Shown: positions 56,801-64,000 of the stretch, one piece after another | How the letters are laid out: each line of letters begins with the position of its first letter | How positions within the stretch are numbered: position 1 is the stretch's first letter | From: Gerris lacustris | Lineage: Eukaryota; Arthropoda; Insecta; Hemiptera; Gerridae | DNA: 64,000 bases | Assembly (NCBI GenBank): GCA_951217055.1 | Contig: OX578279.1 | Coordinates: 29,724,173 to 29,788,172, forward strand | Reading direction: 5' to 3' | Position numbers and translations under genes: made by a program | Notes under the pieces: model-generated | The model's input: only the letters and a program-made list of their open reading frames with translations | The model's database searches: none | Told to the model about the DNA's origin: nothing

Positions 56801-59800
56801 TATTCTCCAGCGTTAAATTGGTTCTTTTGACCGTCAGTAGAATTTTAAACTTGGAAAAAGACCTTTCGACGTCGGCAGATGAGGTGGGAGACAATTTCAT
56901 GCATGACACGTCATTTGCTTTTGCACGCCCTTCAACCGGGCAGCTATGGCCTGGGCGTGTTCCCACCGATTCCTTGAGAGAACAGCAGTGAACTTTTCTT
57001 TCACCTTTTCCCCCACTCTTCCAACCCAATCGGTACCGCAAAGGGTCTTGATTTTTTTGACGCCGTTAGGAAATAGCATATCCTGTTTTTGCAGACCTTC
57101 TATTATGTCAAGAAATGTCCCAAAGTTGTCGTTGATGTAGTTCAGGTGGGTTTCCAGTCCTGGAGCCTTTAGGGCTTCTTTTGCATTGCGAATTGACAGC
57201 GCCTCTCCAGCATCCAATGAAGCTAAGACCTTGAAGACTTCAGATACAAAGTAGGTGTAGAACTTACCTGCTTATCACATGGCTTACAGAAGAATGTTTC
57301 ACCTTCCAAAGAAAAGTCTACCTGGATTCTAATTTAAGGAGTTGTTCCAAGAAGGAGCCGATCAGGAGCCCTAGTTTGGAATCAGGGATGACCGTCGGTG
57401 CCTCTCTGGTTGTAGGTATGCATAAGCGCATTAGTTAAGTCCGAAAGTGGTCAGGGAATTAAGAGCCCAGGCCATTCACTAAGCTGGTGTAAGAGTTTTT
57501 TGTTCAAACTGCACTTTTACCTGGAACCGGACCACGAATGTTCAATTTAAAAATTTGCATTAACAAAAAAAAATAACCTTTTTTGCTAAACAATTGGCAA
57601 AAAAAAGGCCATTCTATGACGTTTATTGCAAGAAACCCCCATTTTATGACGTTTATGCGTAAAATGGCTATTTTATGACAAAATCATATGACTATGACTT
57701 TTTCCCGTCTCTGGTAATTATGAACTCACATATGAAAAATTTTGTCTGAGTTGTCCATGACCGATTTTCAATTGTTCTGAAGCTATAATATATTCATAGT
57801 GTTTGTAACTAATAACTAACCACTACTACTCCAATATATAATGATAATTATATTATATAAAGAAGAGGACATGGTTTACCTAGATATTTATATACCTGAA
57901 GATTCTAAATTGTTAACCCATTTTGGCAACGTATCTAAATATCCTTCTTCATCTGACAAGACAAACAAATAAATAAATAATATTAGTTGTAAATTTGTGT
58001 TGAGATCAAAATGTATTTCTAAAAGGAAGATAAAATCAAATCAAATAGCTATTATTATTATAATTATTATTTTATTTTTTTGCTTCCTAAGAGGTCAATA
58101 TTTTCTAATGTTGGTCGTCATTATAGCTTTAACAATGATAAATTACTTAAACATCCATATTTTTTATAATGAAATTCTGCCAATTTCAATATACTAAAAA
58201 TGATAATAGCCTTAAAACAAAATATATGTATTTTGATGACCAAAATTGTTAAGAAAATATGTATTACTTACTGCCTTCATGCCTTACCCAATCCGGTAAG
58301 CTATTCAAATATGTCCCTGTAACTAAAGAAATAAATAATTATCCATACGTAAATTATAAATGAATGGTACACCAAAGTATCTTTTTTTACAAAAATAATT
58401 TATTATCAAATATAATACAAATTTCATTATAACACAAAAAAATGTATACAATTTACCTGAGGATGAGCGACTCATTCTCTTCTGCAAATGAGCATTGTTT
58501 TTTGGACTTAATGCTTCATCTTTAAATAGAATGGTTTCATCTGAAATATGTTTTTAAAAAAGTCAATTAATAGACCACACTGTTCATAGTGTGCACTTAA
58601 AACTTTAAAATGAAAGCCACTATGGCTAATCAGAGGAATTGTAAGAAACTTTTCTTTTTGCCTTCCACGGGCAATGTAAAATTATTATTGAAAATAATCA
58701 ACAGACTGAAATGATTGTCTGATCATGATTTTTATGTATATTGGGGTTACACAATTATAGATTATTTTAAATAAAACCACTCTGCATTTTTTATTTAAGT
58801 GGGCACTAATAATCATAATAATAAATTAATTTAATTAGATATTATGGGATTTAAATTCAAGATCACTGTGTATTTGAGCAAGTTAGTTTGTTTGCCAAAC
58901 CGATTTCGTAGCAGGCTATCGTCTGTCCTCAAAATCTTTGCAGGGCTAATTAACCCTCTTCCAGTTATCCAACCAAGCTGAAACTTGGCAAATAGACTCT
59001 GTACCAACAAAAACAGTCAATCAAATTTTAGGTTCACCCTAACACACACTACCCTGATTGCTATGAAATTTTCAAACTGTGTTTTAATGTACAAACAACT
59101 TACCGATGACTCACACACCCAAAATACACAAATGTAAAGGATTTATAATAAAAAAATTGTTCTTATAGGCTAGTATGATTGATGTCTACAGTATTATTTT
59201 GAATAATATAAATATTAACCACAGAAATAAGTTAAACAAACTTACTTAGGGTGTTGACAGTGACTTGTTGAGCCCAAGAAGGTATAGCTACCTCCTCCTC
59301 TACACCTATAATTGATTAATTACTAAAATTAATTACAGTAGCATTATTTAATATAAATATCCTGTTTGAAGTAAGGCTTAATCTTTGGCAGGCCTTTCAC
59401 GGTCAGTTACGCCAGGTGTTATTAATATCCAATGTGAAGTTCAATATTAAATACTCATTTAAATAAATACTCATTTAATATATGCACACTTTTACTTTTT
59501 TTCGAACGAGACAGTGTTCAGGAGTAATATTACATGTAGATAATTCTCTTTAACTCCAATTAGTTTTTTTTATAAAATATCTGTTTATGATATATGTTGA
59601 GATATGGTTGGATGGAGCTTTTAAAGTTATGAGTTACTAATCATATCAGGCATTTGAACATATCTTTATGTAATATCTAAATATTGTATAGGGCGAAAAA
59701 CTGCTCTTTAAAATATGTCATGTAGGTTACTCCTTGCTTAACCCATTCAATGCCGGTGGATCCACAGTGGATCCAAGCCCTTCCTTTCAGCCCTCTGTAG

Positions 59801-62355
59801 CTCTATTCTCCGTGCCTCGAGTAGAACTATCTTGCAAGGCTTCGTCAGGTCCGCTCACGTTTGTATCCACAGTGTATCCAAACTTTTTATTTTTAAATTA
59901 ACTTTTAAAATCGTTTAGATATATACAGTCACTAAGGTAGGTTCATGAATTGGATTACGCATTGAATGGGTTAACTAATTGAAACAAAATTACTTTGTAA
60001 AATTATTTGGTTCTACCACAGATAATGAACAACCAAATCCTGTCACTGTCAAGATTTTTATATGAATGAGCCTGATCCACATTAAAAGGATTTACTGAAA
60101 GACATGTCTTAAAAATGTTTCCAGAAAAAATTCTTATACATCATTATTATGATTATTTTCTTGGCTTTATTGTATTACTTAATACTTGTATGTTTAAATT
60201 TACTAAAATAAATTAATTTAATAAAATTAAAATATAATTATTAATTAAATAGTTAAATACTTTGAGGTAAATAGGTAAGATGTTTTCTCGGAGGTGATTC
60301 AGTTTCTTCCTGTGAAGACAATATAATATTTGTCAATATTTCTATTATATATGCTAAAGTGTAACTTCTGAAAGAGCTGGGGTAGGGTAGAATTGGCTAA
60401 TAGCAATGGGCATAAGTCATAGGCATTTCTTTTAATGAAAAGCTAGTGTGTAAGAAGCAATGGTGTTTATTAGATTTGAGAATACTCATAATAAGTCAGA
60501 TTTAAACTATTTGCCAGGCAGTTCTCCTTTCTCTACTCACTGGCACTGAAGATTACCTATTAGTTTGGATAGTCTTATTGTATGAACCCACTTAATCATA
60601 GATGGTGATCATATAGATGGCAAACAGTTTTCATAATTTTACTGTAAATCAAATATAAAGTTTACATGCTAGAGCAAAATTGTAAAATTTGCTCGACACA
60701 TCTTAAACTGACTCAGCATATAAATATAAAATGCAATATCTTAATTTCTTAAATTATTCAGATATAATTTAAAATTATACACCCTTCTAATTCAATTAAA
60801 TGCAATGAAAGATGGCTGAAAGGTGTAAGAAAGAATAAAACTTCATTTTTTCATAGGAAACGTTTCGACCCTTATTAAGGTCATCTTCAATCCTTTATTA
60901 ACTGTAACAAATAATTTGGATTTCACAAATTAATCCTAATTTATTCAAAACTTCATCAACAAGTCTTTTATTTCTTTTAATTAAATTAAGTTTATACCAT
61001 TCAACGTTCTCAGTGACATTTCCTTCCCAAAATTTATAGTAATGCTTGTTAATATAATTATCCTTTGCTGTGATAGTCATTTCATTATTATTTTTATTGT
61101 TAATTGGAAATGTTTGTGATTTTTTTTTGTTTTTTTATTGTCTATGTTACTTGTATTAATTTTTAATTTGTTAAAATCTGATTTAACCATCAATTAGTTA
61201 ATTAATTGTGACACTCTCTTGTAGAGAATTTTTTTTTTAAATTTTCGACGTTGACTAATGAAACTTGTAAGTAAATTTTACAATTTATTATTATCCAGAA
61301 TTGTAGGTTGTGGAATATTTTATAATTTGTTTTTTAATTTTTTTATTATGTTATCAATTTATAAAAGAATAGTTGAAAACGGCTAAAAATAGTGATCAGA
61401 TTATGTATAAATTAAATAAAGTTAAAAATAAAAGACTTGTTGATGAAGTTTTGAATAAATTAGGATTAATTTGTGAAATCCAAATTATTTGTTACAGTTA
61501 ATAAAGGATTGAAGATGACCTTAATAAGGGTCGAAACGTTTCCTATGAAAAAATGAAGTTTTATTCTTTCTTACACCTCACAGTCATCTTTCATTGCATT
61601 TAATAAAATGCAAGACCCAGAGATATATTGTGTCCAAAAATGGAACACTTGATTGTGGATCATGTTTTGCCATCTGATCACAAGTTTTTATATGCTAAGT
61701 AAATTAAAAATGAAGATGGTTGATTGTGTTGTTCTCACTTAATAATTATAATGTTTAAATATTAATCATTCCACATATCTCATTGCCAAAGCTTAGAGTC
61801 TACTTCAGAAATTAGAAGCTTTGTGTCACTCGCAGAATCTGGTGAACTGTTGGAATAACAACGTTAGTTGATAAAGAGCAGGTAGCCACCAGTGAACACT
61901 GACGGAGTGTGGTGGGGCCTCAGGTAAATCTTTTAGTGAGAGTTGCTGGTAGTAAAATGTGAATTGGACAAAACTTGGTTTAATGCCAACAGGGGAAGAG
62001 ATTTTGAAGGAAATAAATAAAGTTTAAAAAACAAAAATCAATACCATACCTTAACCTCTTCTTTTTCTCTTAACTGTAAAGCTGGCCAACCTGAAATTAA
62101 AATAAAATTGACAATTTATAAATATATAAAAAAAATACTAATAAATAATATTATCACAATTATATATATTTATACAAAAACAGCTATAACAACTAAAAAC
62201 TTGTGTTAGAGACACTAAACTAGTAACAAGACACAAAAGTGTATAGTGCTTTTAATAAAATCAAACATTTTAATTGTATAAATAGTTACCATAATTTTCA
62301 GGGGAGCATAAAGTCACATCTGAAGCCCATTTAGGTAATGCACTGCTTGGAATGT
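50811..62355 (-). CDS. unrecognised multi-exon gene with LPxW motifs (5' end not in window)
   Basis: Exons on the minus strand: 62355-62290, 62090-62050, 60309-60261, 59305-59246, 58540-58457, 58316-58272, 57952-57896, 55588-55471, possibly 54955-54886, then 51962-51633 and 50982-50811 (stop TAA; AATAAA at 50777). Phases agree through 55471, and 51962-50811 also agree. Exon 55471 fits exon 51962 directly, whereas including 54955-54886 needs another exon. Four exons each hold one motif: ALPKWASDV, AIPSWAQQV, SLPDWVRHE and TLPKWVNNL. The 110-codon exon (ETVHICKGQELISSLIKSPI..., GAIDEEDITGVENFDE...) looks globular, and the C-terminus is Lys/Glu-rich. I do not recognise the family. It reads like a regulatory scaffold with repeated short motifs, which is inference. 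The start exon was not found. Confidence 0.65.
52400..53050 (+). repeat. repeat block: hammerhead-like core and AT-rich dispersed repeat
   Basis: 52403-52430 reads CTTGAAAATGACC...GGTCGAAACG, matching the stem II-GAAA part of the foldback core at 61509. From 52520, GTCCGTCCGTCTAGTCACCT and CCGATCACTTTAAAATTTGG mark a common insect dispersed repeat that runs to about 53050. Neither encodes protein. Confidence 0.4.
53700..54280 (+). mobile_element. non-LTR retrotransposon reverse transcriptase C-terminal fragment
   Basis: The + frames encode SLVRPLLEYTEPVWNNLTL, RSDQIEKVQRLFVR and YLRYHYNR, the classic thumb-proximal region of LINE RTs. Later pieces (SELTNLRSILPL) are in the same family style but are broken by stops. 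It lacks a poly-A tail. It is nested in the intron between exons 55471 and 51962 of the minus-strand gene. TACAGGGTGACCCAC at 53382 is a repeat border. Confidence 0.7.
56025..56280 (-). repeat. dispersed repeat family C, inverted copy
   Basis: Reverse complement matches 35760-36060 and 18290-18560 (AAATTTGGAGCTAGATTC and GAATCAAATTCAGCC, equivalent to the tRNA-like B-box region at 18300). Confidence 0.6.
56507..57713 (-). mobile_element. hAT transposon with decayed transposase and perfect 8-bp TSD
   Basis: The ends CAGAGACGGGA and TCCCGTCTCTG-like (CCCGTCTCTG) are flanked by GTAATTAT at 56499-56506 and 57714-57721. Subterminal TATGACGTTTAT-type motifs repeat at least six times near the right-hand coordinates of the left end and near the other end, as in hAT transposase-binding arrays. 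The minus-strand transposase C-terminus shows the hAT dimerisation motif SPTSSADVERSFSKFK and LTLENIEQH, in a frame shifted from the upstream part (57217-56897). It is a dead, internally deleted copy. Confidence 0.9.
59742..59970. mobile_element. piggyBac-type MITE (229 bp)
   Basis: TTAA lies on both sides (59738-59741 and 59971-59974). The 12-bp TIRs are CCCATTCAATGC, the CCC-start typical of piggyBac. Internally GGATCCACAGTGGATCCAAG and a variant TATCCACAGTGTATCCAAA are repeated. No transposase. Confidence 0.85.
60793..61604. repeat. foldback with hammerhead-like core (about 205-bp arms)
   Basis: Arms 60793-60999 and 61403-61604 are near-perfect inverted copies. Each contains TTGAAGATGACCTTAATAAG followed by GGTCGAAACG: right arm 61509-61538 on +, left arm 60890-60861 on minus. 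GACC/GGGTC can pair as stem II and CGAAAC fits the hammerhead 3' box, though the 5' box starts with T instead of C. The ORF at 60898-61080 is within the arm. Confidence 0.65.
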
Positions 62356-62399
62356 CTACAAAATTAAAATTAAATTAAAAATTATGAACTTTTATTTTA

Positions 62400-64000
62400 G
62401 TATAAAAAGGAGGAAATGTACCTAGTTCTTATAATAAAAAAAATGTGACTCTTTTATAGGTTTCTTTATTAATTCAATAATTTCAATAAAAATTTCAACT
62501 AAATTAATAATTAATTAATTAACTAATGTCTGATTATTGTATTTTCATCGGAAATAATCTCTAAGAGTCAAATTTAGGTTACAAACAAAATTTGGAGACA
62601 AGCAAAAAACAAAATAATTGTTTATTTTAATTAATTAATAACAAATTATTTAACCAACTAATGACTGATTATTGTATTGTCATTGGAATCTGTGCAAGTT
62701 TCAGCTTCCTAGGTAGTCGAGAAGTGGGTCGAATTTAGGTAACAAAATAAGAAAAAAAAATTGGGTACAAGTGAAGTTAATGATATTAAATAAAAGAGTG
62801 TAAAAATATATTATTTTAATGTTAGACATTGTTACAAAGGAAACCCTACAGCACAAGGAATAACTTGAAGGAGAATGAGAGGTACAAAGTATTATTGATT
62901 CTTTAATATTCAGAAAGTGAGATTTGCCAATATTTCAAATTAAAGCACGGTTATGGTGATATGGTTATAATTATAAATAAATTGAATTTGAGTAAGGTGA
63001 AAATATTTTTTAATAATGGATGAATAAAGGGTTTGATCAAGGTTTAGTCTTAGGACTAAGGAGCACACATAAATCACTATAAAAAAAAAATTAGACACAA
63101 AAGCCTTTTATGACGTTAACAAGCAGTCTTGGGAGATAGATGCTTAGGTGATCTTGATGATTTTGCTTATGTATTTATTTATTTTTTGTTTTGTTTTGAA
63201 AGTAATTAGTCATTTTGGGATTACTGATCTGTAAATGTATTTTATAAACATATTTATTACAAAACTTAATGGGAAGAGCACTCATTTACTTTGTTCCACA
63301 CAAAATAACTTCAATGGCTAATATTTTCTAGTCTTAATAGTTGTTTAGTTAGACTAAGTGCTATTATTAACTTAACATACAGAATTGTATTGGTCCCTTG
63401 TCCCAAAGTTCTTTGGACTAAAAAATATTCCTTTGTCTTAATAAATAACAAATATAGGGCAGGTATCCAAGTAACACATCTGAGACATCACTGGGATATA
63501 ATCTCTTTGACCAGATTTTATCCTGTCCAATAAGACATTCTATTTTGGATGACTTATTGGATCATCCTAAGGATATCTAGTTAAGGGTATTCCATGGATA
63601 TCCTGTTACGGTCACTCTCAGGCTGCTGAATGAAACTAAGATCTCTCCAACACAACATATTCCAATAATATTATCTATCTTGATTTTGTATTGTTTCAGA
63701 TACATGTATGTAGGTAGACTAGTTGTTGATAATGTACTTTCTTAGTTAAAATTCAATCTGAGAGTACTTTAATGTGTGATAAATAAAGATATTTTCTAAA
63801 GCTTTTTGCCTACATTTAAAAAAAAGATTTATTCCGAAGTAGATTTACTACGTTATACAAAGGATGATGTCCAAGTGAAAGCTATCAAACAGGGAGGAAT
63901 ATTGAAAAGATTTAAAAATGTTTTATATATATGGTTTAAGTATTCATTTTGAGTATGGCCCAATCGAAAATGACTCCTAGTCTAATGGTTAAAGTGTAAC
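62400..64000. other. no gene recognised
   Basis: AT-rich sequence. Related blocks at about 62520-62580 and 62645-62710 share TGATTATTGTATTxTCATxG. A short + open stretch at 63835-63905 (SEVDLLRYTKDDVQ) has no good splice sites. No first exon for the minus-strand gene could be identified. Confidence 0.4.

Noticed and set aside
63835..63905. Plus-strand open stretch (SEVDLLRYTKDDVQ)
   Set aside because: Preceded by an A-run rather than a pyrimidine tract and no ATG or donor; too little to call a gene.

Overview
The window is a stretch of nuclear arthropod DNA, most likely from an insect. It is AT-rich, has spliced genes with GT-AG introns, and is packed with eukaryotic transposons. eIF3d has the RG-rich N-terminal insert I associate with insect orthologues, and there is a tandem cluster of ecdysteroid-kinase-like (EcKL/CHK) genes, a family expanded in insects and crustaceans. 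I cannot name the order or species.

Layout. 1-3.5 kb: repeats and foldbacks. 3.5-24.3 kb: three tandem, single-exon EcKL genes on the + strand (3727, 15263 and 23023), each with a TATA box and a splice-acceptor-like site just before the ATG. Their flanks are also duplicated, so the cluster arose by segmental duplication. Between EcKL 1 and 2 lies a 7.3-kb insertion (5400-12704). It has CACGG-type inverted termini and subterminal repeat arrays, and it holds a five-exon gene of unknown function with its own TATA/Inr promoter. A paralogous copy of the target site at about 14.76-14.83 kb looks empty. Between EcKL 2 and 3 are a 532-bp MITE, Helitron and paired-domain-like relics, and the 3' end of a Jockey-type LINE. 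25.6-27.7 kb: a Tc1/mariner-superfamily pseudogene and an internally deleted mariner.

28.4-46.4 kb: two housekeeping genes in divergent orientation, sharing a 339-bp intergenic region. mRpS7 (mitochondrial ribosomal protein uS7m, minus, six exons, 236 aa) and eIF3d (translation initiation factor 3 subunit d, plus, eleven exons, 538 aa) are both complete and phase-consistent. Their introns hold a complete non-autonomous Helitron, a 5S-rRNA-like SINE, foldbacks, an intact Merlin transposase ORF and a decayed LINE. 46.4-50.8 kb: intergenic, with a dispersed repeat interrupted by a hAT-like element whose empty site exists at 29.14 kb. 50.8-62.4 kb: a multi-exon minus-strand gene I do not recognise. 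Four of its small exons each carry one (L/I)-P-x-W motif, and its 5' end lies outside the window or was not found. Its introns hold a hAT element with a perfect 8-bp TSD, a piggyBac-type MITE in TTAA, LINE debris and a foldback with hammerhead-like cores.

The two housekeeping genes serve cytosolic translation initiation and mitochondrial translation. EcKLs are thought to phosphorylate ecdysteroids or xenobiotics. No operon-like logic links the genes. The most unusual structures are the 7.3-kb gene-carrying insertion, the LPxW-repeat gene, the intact Merlin ORF in the eIF3d intron, and the paralogous empty sites that document insertions.
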